NCBI RefSeq assembly: GCF_900112865.1
Contig: NZ_FONH01000002.1
Span: 478,713-542,712, forward strand
Origin: Dyella marensis
Lineage (GTDB): Bacteria; Pseudomonadota; Gammaproteobacteria; Xanthomonadales; Rhodanobacteraceae
Direction: 5' to 3'
Length of the DNA stretch: 64,000 nt
Position numbers and translations under genes: made by a program. Below the pieces are notes generated by a model. It did not search any database, was not told where the DNA came from, and saw only the letters and a program-made list of their open reading frames with translations. This document shows, one piece after another, positions 36,261 to 44,218 of this stretch (positions are counted from its first letter, which is position 1; each line of letters opens with the position of its first letter).

Positions 36261-37025
36261 TCACCAGTCGGCGCCCCAGTATTCGGACTGCCCCAGCCAT
36301 GCGCCGAAATCGGTGGCGCAGGTGCGCGCTTTCGCGCCGGGCAGGAGGGAGTCGGCCTGCAGGCGCGCGCCGAAGTAAGGTGCCAGCGCGTCGGTGATCA
36401 CCTCGTACGGCGCTTCGATCTGGGTCAGGAAGCGCTGGATGATCTCCGACATGCGCTCCCGCTCCGGCCCCGCCATTTCGATCGTCGCGTTCAGCGCGGG
36501 ACGCTGCGCCAGTTCGGCCAGGCAGGCGGCCACGTCGGCCGAAGCCACCGGCTGGATATACGCCGGCGCCAGGCGCAACGCCTGGTCGTAGACACTGACC
36601 TCGACGATGTCCAGCAGGAACTCGAAGAATTGCGTCGCATGGACGATGGTGAACGGTATGCCGGAATCGCGGATGCGGGATTCCTGGAACTTCTTGCCGC
36701 GAAAGTACGGACTGTCGTCGAGCCGCTCGGTGCCCACCACCGACAGCGCCAGGTGATGCCGCACGCCTGCGGCGGCTTCGGCGGCCAGCAGGTTGGCGAT
36801 CGCCGCCTTGAAGAACTCGCAGGGCGCCTCGCCGACCAGCACGGGCGAGTTGCTCACGTCGACCACCACCTCGGCACCGTCCAGTGCGTGCGCCAGGCCT
36901 GCGCCGGTGACGATGTCCACGCCGGTGGCGCGCGAGGCGGCGGTGACTGCGTGTCCTTTCGCGCGCAGCCGGCGCACTACGTTGCGGCCGACCAGTCCGT
37001 TACCACCTACCACAACGATATTCAT
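36261..37025 (-). CDS. NAD(P)-binding atypical SDR / NmrA-type epimerase-like protein (paralogue 1)
   Basis: A 254-residue Rossmann protein beginning MNIVVVGGNGLVGRNVVRRL (GxxGxxG), with HHLALSVVGTERLDDS and IVHATQFFEFL. It lacks the YxxxK pair of classical SDRs, as in NmrA/NAD(P)H-binding atypical SDRs. The gene at 39214 encodes a protein of nearly the same length with the same motifs. It belongs to the oxidoreductase/epimerase class found with ECF41 factors. The substrate is unknown. Confidence 0.85.
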   Translation of the reverse strand: MNIVVVGGNGLVGRNVVRRLRAKGHAVTAASRATGVDIVTGAGLAHALDGAEVVVDVSNSPVLVGEAPCEFFKAAIANLLAAEAAAGVRHHLALSVVGTERLDDSPYFRGKKFQESRIRDSGIPFTIVHATQFFEFLLDIVEVSVYDQALRLAPAYIQPVASADVAACLAELAQRPALNATIEMAGPERERMSEIIQRFLTQIEAPYEVITDALAPYFGARLQADSLLPGAKARTCATDFGAWLGQSEYWGADW

Positions 37026-37141
37026 GCGCTACCTCGAGCGGGCGATGCCGGTGTTCGATGGCGATGGAAGGCTCGCGACCATGCCTGGCGATGCTAGGCC
37101 GGCGCCCGCGGCGCCGGCAGGCATGGCCAGGGACATAGCGC

Positions 37142-37165
37142 GTTGCCCGAAGTGCACCAATGCGC
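37142..37165. promoter_or_regulatory. Shared upstream motif, copy 3
   Basis: GTTGC-N7-GCACCAATGCGC in the divergent gap between SDR paralogue 1 (start 37025, 117 bp away) and the TMEM175-like gene (start 37217, 52 bp away). Confidence 0.5.
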
Positions 37166-37216
37166 CGTGGCGTTCTGCCCAATCATGCGCAGCGGGACCG
37201 GGCCGAGGGCGAGCAC

Positions 37217-37804
37217 ATGGAGAAGGGACGACTGGAAGCCTTCACCGACGGCGTCATCGCCGTGGTGATCACGGTGATGGTGCTGGAACTGCACGTGCCG
37301 GCCGCGGCCAGCTGGGCCGCGCTGCTTGAGGACGGCACGGTCTTCCTCAGCTACATCCTCAGCTTCGTCTACGTCGGCATCTATTGGACCAACCACCACC
37401 ATCTGTTCCAGCTGGTCCGGCGGGTCAACGGCACGGTGCTGTGGGCGAATCTGTTCTTCCTGTTCTGCCTGTCGCTGTTCCCGTTCTCCACCGCCTGGCT
37501 CAACAAGGCGCAACCGGGACCGGCGGCAGTGCCCACCGTGCTCTACGGTGTCACCCTGCTGCTCACCGCGCTGTCGTGGGGGCTGCTGGCGCGCGTGCTG
37601 ACCGCCGCCAACGGCGGCGAGGACTCGGAGTTGCGCAAGGTGCTCGGCGCCGACCGCAAGACCCCAGGCTCGATCGTCATCCATGTCGCGGCGACCGCCA
37701 TCGCCTTCCGCCAACCGGTGGTGTCCTGTGTGCTGTACGCCGTGGTGGCGGCGATGTGGTTCATTCCGGACCGGCGCATCGAGCAGCGGCTGGGCAGCCG
37801 CTAG
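37217..37804 (+). CDS. TMEM175/DUF1211-family potassium channel-like protein
   Basis: A 195-residue membrane protein starting with the family signature RLEAFTDGVIAVVITVMVLEL (the FSDGV motif appears as FTDGV), followed by about five more hydrophobic helices and the conserved YWTNHHHLF. Bacterial TMEM175 homologues form K+-permeable channels. The start at 37217 is chosen because the signature immediately follows it; the frame is open back to 37160. Confidence 0.82.
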   Translation: MEKGRLEAFTDGVIAVVITVMVLELHVPAAASWAALLEDGTVFLSYILSFVYVGIYWTNHHHLFQLVRRVNGTVLWANLFFLFCLSLFPFSTAWLNKAQPGPAAVPTVLYGVTLLLTALSWGLLARVLTAANGGEDSELRKVLGADRKTPGSIVIHVAATAIAFRQPVVSCVLYAVVAAMWFIPDRRIEQRLGSR

Positions 37805-37823
37805 GCGCCGGTTCCGGCAGCGA

Positions 37824-37850
37824 TGTCACAAACGCCCCGCCTCATACGAC
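37824..37850 (+). promoter_or_regulatory. Candidate ECF41-type promoter upstream of the LysR gene
   Basis: TGTCACA (37824-37830), 16 bp, then CGAC (37847-37850). The ECF41 consensus as remembered has TGTCACA at -35 and CGTC at -10, so the -10 has one mismatch. It lies 70 bp before the LysR start. Confidence 0.35.
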
Positions 37851-37919
37851 TGGGGTGCATGGACCGGCCGGCGCGCGCGCCGGCATCCGCCCGGATCCCA
37901 TCCACGAGGCCAGCCGCGC

Positions 37920-38921
37920 ATGACCCTGAATTTCTCCGACAAACCGCAGCACGAGGCCGACGCCCTCGCCTCCAGCTTCACCGCCAGCTATGCCGGCGTG
38001 GTCGCCTTCATCGCGGTGGCCGCCGAGGGCAGCTTCGCCCGCGCGGCGGACCGCCTGGGCGTGGGCCGCTCCGCGGTCAGCCGCAGCGTGCAGAAGCTGG
38101 AGGCGCAGTTGGAGGCGCGGCTGTTCCAGCGCACCACCCGCAGCACCTCGCTGACCCGCGAGGGCGAAATGTTCTTCCGCAACTGCCATCCGGGCGTGCA
38201 GCGGATCGTGCAGGCGCTGGAGGAAATGCGCGAACTGCGCGAGGGGCCGCCGAAGGGACAGTTGCGGATCAGCGCGACGGTGGGCTTCGGGCGCCGCGTG
38301 GTGGCGCCGTTGCTGGCCGGCTTCCGCGCGCGCTATCCGGAGATCGCCATCGACCTGCTGCTGGACGACCGGCTGACCGACTTCACTTCCGACCGCGTGG
38401 ATGTGGCCTTTCGCGACGGGCAACTGGAAGACAGCCAGGTCATCGCCAAGCGGCTGGTGCCGATGCAGATGCTGGTCTGCGCGGCGCCCGCCTATGTCCA
38501 GGCGCATGGCCTGCCTGGCCATGTCGACGAGCTGTCCGCACACGGATGCATCAACTACCGGACGGTCGCTGGCCGCATCGCCGACTGGGAATTCAAGCTC
38601 GATGGGCAGAAGCGCAAGCTGGTGCCGCCGTCGCGCTGCTCCTTCAACGATATCGACCTGGTGCTGGAGAGCGTGCTGCGCGGCGAAGGCATTGCGCAGT
38701 TGCCCGGCTACCTGGTCTGCGACTACCTGCGCGAGGGTCGCCTGGTGGCCTGCCTGGCACAGTACGCGCCGGACGACCGCGGGCACTACCTGTGCTACCT
38801 CAGCCGGCAGCAGCTGCCGACGCGGGTGCGGGTGTTCATCGATTACATGACGGAGGCGGTGCGGGCGTTGGATCTGCTGCATGTCAGCGGGCTTTCGCCG
38901 GCGTTATCGCTGCCGGGATAA
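37920..38921 (+). CDS. LysR-family transcriptional regulator
   Basis: A 333-residue regulator with the N-terminal LysR helix-turn-helix (VAAEGSFARAADRLGVGRSA, VSRSVQKLEAQLEARLFQRT) and a C-terminal substrate-binding domain. The N-terminus has about 20 extra residues before the HTH if the ATG at 37920 is used; a later start cannot be excluded. It lies between the two SDR paralogue genes and is a candidate for binding the GTTGC-N7-GCACC motifs. Confidence 0.88.
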   Translation: MTLNFSDKPQHEADALASSFTASYAGVVAFIAVAAEGSFARAADRLGVGRSAVSRSVQKLEAQLEARLFQRTTRSTSLTREGEMFFRNCHPGVQRIVQALEEMRELREGPPKGQLRISATVGFGRRVVAPLLAGFRARYPEIAIDLLLDDRLTDFTSDRVDVAFRDGQLEDSQVIAKRLVPMQMLVCAAPAYVQAHGLPGHVDELSAHGCINYRTVAGRIADWEFKLDGQKRKLVPPSRCSFNDIDLVLESVLRGEGIAQLPGYLVCDYLREGRLVACLAQYAPDDRGHYLCYLSRQQLPTRVRVFIDYMTEAVRALDLLHVSGLSPALSLPG

Positions 38922-38937
38922 CCCACCACATCCCCCA

Positions 38938-39074
38938 CCGTCATTCCGGCGCAGGCTGGAATCCAGTGGCGACACCGTTCGCTTGTCGCCGAAGAGCCGA
39001 AGAGCAGCTCCTGCAACGCTCTGCACGGCATACAGCTTGCCGCTACTGGATTCCGGCCTGCGCCGGAATGACGG
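38938..39074. repeat. Family B inverted repeat, copy 2 (long form)
   Basis: Outer arms CCGTCATTCCGG / CCGGAATGACGG, with inner copies GCAGGCTGGAATCCAGTGGC and CTACTGGATTCCGGCCTGC facing each other. It is the same family as the hairpin at 13801-13840 and the element at 48712-48844. Confidence 0.8.
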
Positions 39075-39213
39075 GGGGATTGAGGCAAAGGTGGGCGCTC
39101 CGATTGATGCGCCACGCGCAACACCATGCGCCCGCCGCCGCGCCTACCGGTCCGATGCCGCCCTGCCTAGCATCACCTCGACGCGCCACCGGCGCCCTCG
39201 ACGGAGCATTCCC

Positions 39214-39975
39214 ATGAAGATCCTGGTCATCGGCGGTACCGGGCTGATCGGCAGCAAGGTCGTCGCGCGCCTGCGCCAGCGCGGGCACGAGGCCATCGCC
39301 GCCTCCCCTGCCTCGGGTGTCAACACTCTTACCGGCGAAGGCCTGGATGCCGCGATGGCCGGCACCGACATCGTCATCGACCTGGCCAATTCGCCGTCCT
39401 TCGAGGACCAGGCGGTGCTCGACTTCTTCCAGACCGCGGGTCGCAACCTCGCCACGGCGGAGAAGAAAGCCGGCGTGAAGCACCACGTGGCGCTGTCGGT
39501 GGTGGGCACCGAACGCCTCAAGGACAGCGGCTACATGCGCGCCAAGGTGGTGCAGGAACAGATCATCCGCGAATCCGGCATCCCCTACACGATCGTCCAC
39601 TCGACCCAGTTCTTCGAGTTCCTCAGCGGCATCATCAAGTCCGCCGCCAGGGACAACCAGGTGCACGTGTCGCCCGCGCTGATCCAGCCCATCGCCTCGG
39701 ACGACGTGGCCGACGCGGTAACCGACGTCGCGCTGGCCAAGCCGGTGAACGGCATGGTCGAGATCGCCGGCCCCGATGCGTTCGGCCTCGATGCGCTGGT
39801 CGAGCGCTTCCTCACCCTGACCCACGATCCGCACCAGGTGTACACCGACGTCAACGCGCGCTATTTCGGCGCCGTCCTGCAGGAGGAGTCGCTGCTGCCG
39901 GCGTCCGGCGCGCGCCTCGGCTCGGTGAACTTCCAGACCTGGTTCGACCGTTCTGAGTTCGCGCAGTCGGCATGA
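39214..39975 (+). CDS. NAD(P)-binding atypical SDR / NmrA-type protein (paralogue 2)
   Basis: A 253-residue Rossmann protein (MKILVIGGTGLIGSKVVARL) with HHVALSVVGTERLKDSGYM and IVHSTQFFEFLSG, clearly paralogous to the gene at 36261-37025. The start at 39214 has ACGGAG upstream. Followed after 67 bp by the cytochrome b gene in the same direction. The substrate is unknown. Confidence 0.85.
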   Translation: MKILVIGGTGLIGSKVVARLRQRGHEAIAASPASGVNTLTGEGLDAAMAGTDIVIDLANSPSFEDQAVLDFFQTAGRNLATAEKKAGVKHHVALSVVGTERLKDSGYMRAKVVQEQIIRESGIPYTIVHSTQFFEFLSGIIKSAARDNQVHVSPALIQPIASDDVADAVTDVALAKPVNGMVEIAGPDAFGLDALVERFLTLTHDPHQVYTDVNARYFGAVLQEESLLPASGARLGSVNFQTWFDRSEFAQSA

Positions 39976-40042
39976 TCGCGCGTGTTGCGCGCATCGCACC
40001 GGCATCGCGATGCGCGCAGCCCGCCCGTCGAAGGGTTTCGCC

Positions 40043-41341
40043 ATGACCACGCTGATACGCTTGCGCGACTGGGTGGACGAACGGGCGCCCGGCCTGGGGG
40101 CCCTGGTGCGCAAGCACTACACGCAGTACTACGCGCCGAAGAACCTCAACTTCTGGTACTTCTTCGGCGGCCTCAACCTGCTGGTGCTGGTCAACCAGAT
40201 CGCCACCGGCCTGTTCCTGGCCATGAACTACAAGACCAGCGCGGCCGAAGCGTTCGCCTCGGTCGAGTACATCATGCGCGACGTGCCGTGGGGCTGGCTG
40301 ATCCGCTACATGCACTCCACCGGCGCTTCGCTGTTCTTCGTCACCGTGTTCCTGCACATGCTGCGCGGGATCATGTACGGCTCGTACAAGAAGCCGCGCG
40401 AACTGGTGTGGCTCCTGGGCAGCATCATCTTCCTGGTACTGATGGCCGAGGCCTTCATGGGCTACGTGCTGCCCTGGGGCAACATGTCGTTCTGGGGCGC
40501 CAAGGTGATCATCTCGCTGTTCGGCACCGTGCCGGTGATCGGCCACAGCCTGGTCGAGTGGATCATGGGCGACTACCTGCCGGCCGACGCCACGCTCAAC
40601 CGCTTCTTCGCGCTGCATGTGATCGCGCTGCCGCTGGTGCTGCTCCTGCTGGTGGTGCTGCATATCTTCGCGCTGCACGAGGTGGGCTCGAACAACCCGG
40701 ACGGCATCGACGTCAAGCACGGCCCGAAAGGCAACCGCTGGGACGCCAGCAAGCCCATCGATGCCATTCCCTTCCATCCCTACTACACCATCCACGACAT
40801 CTTCGCCGCGGTGTTCTTCGTCACCCTGGCCGCCTTCGTGGTGTTCTACGCGCCCACCTTCGGCGGCTGGTTCCTGGAGCACGACAACTTCACGCCCGCC
40901 AACAACCTGGTCACGCCCAGCCATATCAAGCCGCAGTGGTACTTCACCCCGTTCTACGCGATCTTGCGCATGATCCCGTCGTACTTCGGCACGCCGGTCT
41001 GGGGCGTGCTCGCCATGTTCGGCTCGATCCTGCTGCTGATGCTGCTGCCGTGGATCGACCATGGCCAGGTGCGTTCGGTGCGCTATCGCGGCACCGGCTT
41101 CAAGGTGGCGCTGGCGATGTTCGTGGCGAGCTTCCTCGGCCTGGGCGCGGTGGGTGCGGGCGTCACCGCCGAGGTCGTTGCCCGCTGGTTTCCCGGCGCG
41201 GACGTGACAAGCTGGGAGAACGCCTTCGGCCGGCTGATGACCGCCGGCTACTTCGGCTTCTTCGTGTTCCTGTGGATCTATACGCGCTACGGCCTGGAAC
41301 GGACCCGGCCACTTCCGCCGCGCGTGACCCCCGACGCATGA
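40043..41341 (+). CDS. petB: Cytochrome b (bc1-type), apparently orphan
   Basis: A 432-residue membrane protein with the full-length cytochrome b plan. The two haem-ligand His pairs are in RYMHSTGASLFFVTVFLHML and HVIALPLVLLLLVVLHIF, and the C-terminal half contains the Qo-site loop as PQWYF in place of the usual PEWY. No Rieske or cytochrome c1 gene is adjacent, which is unusual since petABC normally form an operon. It overlaps the Ohr/OsmC-like gene by 4 bp if that starts at 41338. The start at 40043 follows GAAGGG. It may be a second cytochrome b copy working with other partners. Confidence 0.88.
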   Translation: MTTLIRLRDWVDERAPGLGALVRKHYTQYYAPKNLNFWYFFGGLNLLVLVNQIATGLFLAMNYKTSAAEAFASVEYIMRDVPWGWLIRYMHSTGASLFFVTVFLHMLRGIMYGSYKKPRELVWLLGSIIFLVLMAEAFMGYVLPWGNMSFWGAKVIISLFGTVPVIGHSLVEWIMGDYLPADATLNRFFALHVIALPLVLLLLVVLHIFALHEVGSNNPDGIDVKHGPKGNRWDASKPIDAIPFHPYYTIHDIFAAVFFVTLAAFVVFYAPTFGGWFLEHDNFTPANNLVTPSHIKPQWYFTPFYAILRMIPSYFGTPVWGVLAMFGSILLLMLLPWIDHGQVRSVRYRGTGFKVALAMFVASFLGLGAVGAGVTAEVVARWFPGADVTSWENAFGRLMTAGYFGFFVFLWIYTRYGLERTRPLPPRVTPDA

Positions 41342-41862
41342 TGCCGTCACCGCCTTTCGCGAGTCCCGCCATGGCCAAGCCGCAACGCCCGCCCACTTCG
41401 CTGCTCGACAAGTACTACGGCGAAGATTTCCATCCGCTGTATACCGGCACGGTGTGCGTCACCGGCGGCGAGGCCGCGCATGCGCGCGCCTCCGGCCTGG
41501 CCCGCTCCGACGATGGCCGGCTCGACGTGCAGTTGCGCATGCCAGAGGAGCTCGGCGGCGAAGGCGAAGGCACCAATCCGGAACAGCTGTTCGCGGCGGG
41601 CTTCGCCGCCTGCTTCCATGGCGCGCTGACCTTGCTGGCCGCGCGCGCGGGCGTGGCGATCCCGGATGCGGCGGTCACCGCCGCGGTCACCTTCGGCCGC
41701 GATCCGGTGGATGGGTTGTTCACCCTGATCGCCAGGGTGCGCATCAGCCTGCCCGGCGTGGAGCGCACCATCGCGCAGGAACTGGTGCGCAATACCGAGC
41801 GCATCTGCCCCTACGCCAAGATGGCGCGCGAAGGCATCGAGTGCGCGGTATCGCTCGAATGA
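41338..41862 (+). CDS. OsmC/Ohr-family peroxidase
   Basis: A 174-residue protein of the Ohr branch: DGRLDVQLRMPEELGGEGEG, then TNPEQLFAAGFAACFHGAL with the peroxidatic Cys and ICPYAKMAREG with the resolving Cys. It reduces organic hydroperoxides. The ATG at 41338 overlaps the cytochrome b stop (ATGA); a start at 41371 (MAKPQ, 163 residues) is equally possible and nearer the usual family length. Coupling to a cytochrome b gene is unusual. It ends 4 bp from a convergent gene. Confidence 0.87.
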   Translation: MMPSPPFASPAMAKPQRPPTSLLDKYYGEDFHPLYTGTVCVTGGEAAHARASGLARSDDGRLDVQLRMPEELGGEGEGTNPEQLFAAGFAACFHGALTLLAARAGVAIPDAAVTAAVTFGRDPVDGLFTLIARVRISLPGVERTIAQELVRNTERICPYAKMAREGIECAVSLE

Positions 41863-41866
41863 ACGC

Positions 41867-42169
41867 TCAGCCGGCGGCGCGCACCGGGCGCGGCGCCGGG
41901 CCGTCCTCGCCGCCGTGCTCGCCGTCGTGCTCGCCGTCGCCGCGGAAGCGCGCCAGCAGGCGCGTGCCGCCGTAGGTGATGCGCAGGGGCACCTGCTTGC
42001 CGTTGCGTTCCGTCTTTGCCGGCGCCAGCGCGGCGCAACCGGCTTCGAGCGGGGCGAGATAGCCCATCAGCATGAGCCGTGCGGCGCGCCGCGTTTCCAC
42101 GATCTTCAGCCGGCCGGTGTGGATGTTGCGCAGCGTATCGATGTCGGCCTGATCGAGTTCGATGGACAC
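41867..42169 (-). CDS. Hypothetical protein
   Basis: A 100-residue protein read from a GTG at 42169, which has AAGGGG about 8 nt upstream; no ATG fits. The first 60 residues are helical (LDQADIDTLRNIHTGRLKIV, RRAARLMLMGYLAPLEAG) and the C-terminus is an acidic/His-rich tail (GDGEHDGEHGGEDG). No family was recognised. A TGTCACA-N18-CGTC element lies 37 bp upstream. Confidence 0.5.
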   Translation of the reverse strand: MSIELDQADIDTLRNIHTGRLKIVETRRAARLMLMGYLAPLEAGCAALAPAKTERNGKQVPLRITYGGTRLLARFRGDGEHDGEHGGEDGPAPRPVRAAG

Positions 42170-42206
42170 CAGCCATCCCCTTCTTCTTACGTACTGGAAC
42201 CTGCGG

Positions 42207-42235
42207 GACGCGCAGACTCGCACAGGGATGTGACA
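42207..42235 (-). promoter_or_regulatory. Candidate ECF41-type promoter
   Basis: On the minus strand TGTCACA (42235-42229) is followed after 18 bp by CGTC (42210-42207), 37 bp before the GTG start of the 100-residue protein. The spacing is 2 bp longer than at 37824-37850, so at most one of the two may be real. Confidence 0.35.
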
Positions 42236-42303
42236 TAACCGCGACTCAGATCACACTCGACATCGTCTTCACGCCGCGATGCGCGCGTCACTGCGCCTCG
42301 TAG

Positions 42304-42654
42304 TTACAGGTACGAATCTTTCGAGCCGGGCGGGATGCGTTCGCGCCACGACTGCAGCAGCGCCTCGCGTTCGGCGGTGTAGTCGAAGGTCGGTTCGGCG
42401 CGTGGCTCCTGCGCCTGCAGCACCTCGAACGCGAACGCGTCCTCGCCGAGCTCGCGCCAGTCCCGCTGCAGATCGCGGATGCGGTGCAGCCCCAAGCGCA
42501 ACTGGGTGCGCTGGCGGTTGAGCGCACCGGTCGTGTTGGCACTCTGCTCGATCAGCACGCGTCCGCTGCGGAGGTTGCGGATGGCATAGATGCCCATCGG
42601 CGGGAAGGCCAGCTTGTAGGCCTGGATCAGGGCCTTGCGCCTGGCGCGGTCCAT
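42304..42654 (-). CDS. GIY-YIG-like small protein
   Basis: A 116-residue protein. MGIYAIRNLRSGRVLIEQSA matches the start of the small bacterial GIY-YIG family, with the second Tyr-Ile-Gly motif weakened to VLIEQ; LQRDWRELGEDAFAFEVLQA corresponds to the conserved C-terminal helix of that family. The degraded YIG motif suggests it may not be an active nuclease. Its start overlaps the stop of the DUF2239-like gene by one base. Confidence 0.7.
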   Translation of the reverse strand: MDRARRKALIQAYKLAFPPMGIYAIRNLRSGRVLIEQSANTTGALNRQRTQLRLGLHRIRDLQRDWRELGEDAFAFEVLQAQEPRAEPTFDYTAEREALLQSWRERIPPGSKDSYL

Positions 42655-43019
42655 CAGGCGGCTCCGTCCGCAGTGGCGAGCATGGCTTCGATGCGTGTGC
42701 GCACGTCGTCCGGCCAGGCGGCGATGCACTGGCGCAGGCGCGGATAGTCGTCGGCGAACAGCGCGCGCGCCGCCTCTTCGAACTGTGGGCGATCGCCCGC
42801 CGCGTCGCGCATGTGGAAGTAGCAGGCCTCCTTGGCCGCGGCCTTGCGGTAACAGCCGTCGATGTCGCGACGGGCGCGCTCGACCAGGCGGCGCAAGGTG
42901 GCGCCGGCGCCGATCGGTTGCGCATCCAGCCAGGCCCAATGGCGATCGAGCAGGCGGATGCCGCGGCTTGAGGCGGCGGGATGATGAGTGGTTTCCGGCG
43001 GATGAGTGGGGGAAGGCAT
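42654..43019 (-). CDS. DUF2239-like protein, short form
   Basis: A 121-residue protein matching the C-terminal half of DUF2239 (LLDRHWAWLDAQPIGAGATL, RRLVERARRD, FEEAARALFADDYPRLRQCI). DUF2239 proteins are usually around 190 residues, so the N-terminal part seems missing. The start at 43019 is chosen over 43076 because the family-like region begins after it. Forms a two-gene unit with the GIY-YIG-like gene, a pairing that may reflect a common function. Confidence 0.65.
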   Translation of the reverse strand: MPSPTHPPETTHHPAASSRGIRLLDRHWAWLDAQPIGAGATLRRLVERARRDIDGCYRKAAAKEACYFHMRDAAGDRPQFEEAARALFADDYPRLRQCIAAWPDDVRTRIEAMLATADGAA

Positions 43020-43175
43020 GGGAATCGATTCCTGAGGGCAATGGCATATATACCCGGGCAAATCACATTCAGTCAATATATGCCGGATAAAATAAGAAAC
43101 AAGCCAACAGATCGACTTCGCCCTCCTGAGCCATCCCTCTTGGATGCAGCTTTATCAATGATTTGCGGCAAACAC

Positions 43176-43218
43176 TTGCCAATTCCAGCACAGCGGGATA
43201 AATGTTGCACATTGCAAC
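43176..43218 (+). promoter_or_regulatory. Promoter and operator of the MarR-GNAT gene
   Basis: TTGCCA (43176-43181) and ATAAAT (43198-43203) with 16 bp between, followed by the palindrome GTTGCA-CAT-TGCAAC (43204-43218) at the expected transcription start. The palindrome is a plausible autoregulatory MarR operator. Confidence 0.5.
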
Positions 43219-43231
43219 CAATAACCGAAAC

Positions 43232-44182
43232 ATGCCGACCATGACCGATCTCATCGACCGCATCCGCGCCGCCTCGCGCCAGATGGCGCGCGAATGGGGC
43301 TTCCTCCGCCCCACCCTGGCCGGCACCACTTATTCGCCCTCCGCCGTGCATGCCATCGTCGAACTCGGCCGGCGCGGCACGCTCACCGCCGTCGACCTGG
43401 TCGAGCTGCTGGGCCTGGACAAGTCCAGCGTCAGCCGCCTGCTCACCAAGCTCACCGACGCTGGCGAGATCACCGTGCTGGGCAGCGGCGGCGACGCGCG
43501 CTGCAAGCCGCTGATGCTCACCGATAAGGGCCGCCGCACGCTGGCCGCCGTCGACGCCTACGCCCGCAAGCAGGTAGGCTCCGCCGCCGCGCACTTCGCA
43601 CCCGCGCAACTGGATACGGTGTGCGCCAGCCTCACCGCCTACGCGGATGCGCTGCGTGCGCATCGCCTCGGCGTTGCGCCGGCGCAGGAAGAAATCCGCA
43701 TCGAGACCGGCTACGCGCCCGGCGTGATCGGCGAAGTCGCCGCGCTGCACATGGCCTACTACGCGCCGGCAGTGGGTTTCGGCCAGGTGTTCGAGAGCCG
43801 CGTGGCGGCGGCGGTGGCGGATGTCACTGCGCGCCTGGACCGCCCCGGCAATCAGATCTGGCGCGCCATGCTCGGCGAGCGCCTGGTCGGTTCGGTGGCG
43901 ATCGACGGCGAAGGCATGGGTCCCGGCATCGCCCACCTGCGCACCTTCATCGTCGATGGCCGCATGCAGGGGCGCGGCGTGGGCCGGCGCCTGTTGGACG
44001 AGGTGCTGCGCTACTGTGACGAACAAGGCTTCCGCGAAATCCACCTGTGGACGGTGAAGGGACTCGATGCCGCGCGCCATCTCTACGAACAGGTCGGCTT
44101 CCGCCTGGTTTCGGAGGCGCCCGGCGAGCAATGGGGCAAGCCGATGGTCGAGCAATACCTGGTCCGCGCACGACCGCAGTGA
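43232..44182 (+). CDS. MarR-type regulator fused to GNAT acetyltransferase
   Basis: A 316-residue two-domain protein. A MarR winged helix (LTAVDLVELLGLDKSSVSRL, LTDKGRRTLAAVDAY) is followed by a GNAT domain with the acetyl-CoA loop (DGRMQGRGVGRRLLDEVL) and HLYEQVGFRLVSE. Such fusions may couple repression to acetylation of a small molecule. An ATG at 43202 overlaps the operator and the predicted transcription start, so the start is placed at 43232 (or 43241). Confidence 0.85.
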   Translation: MPTMTDLIDRIRAASRQMAREWGFLRPTLAGTTYSPSAVHAIVELGRRGTLTAVDLVELLGLDKSSVSRLLTKLTDAGEITVLGSGGDARCKPLMLTDKGRRTLAAVDAYARKQVGSAAAHFAPAQLDTVCASLTAYADALRAHRLGVAPAQEEIRIETGYAPGVIGEVAALHMAYYAPAVGFGQVFESRVAAAVADVTARLDRPGNQIWRAMLGERLVGSVAIDGEGMGPGIAHLRTFIVDGRMQGRGVGRRLLDEVLRYCDEQGFREIHLWTVKGLDAARHLYEQVGFRLVSEAPGEQWGKPMVEQYLVRARPQ

Positions 44183-44218
44183 CATGATCGCCGGCAGTCA
44201 CCTCCAAGGACGCCCTGC

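Noticed and set aside
42304-43047. Single 247-codon protein covering both the GIY-YIG and DUF2239 region
   Set aside because: Its first 130 residues are out of frame with the recognisable DUF2239 segment; two overlapping genes explain the conserved motifs better.
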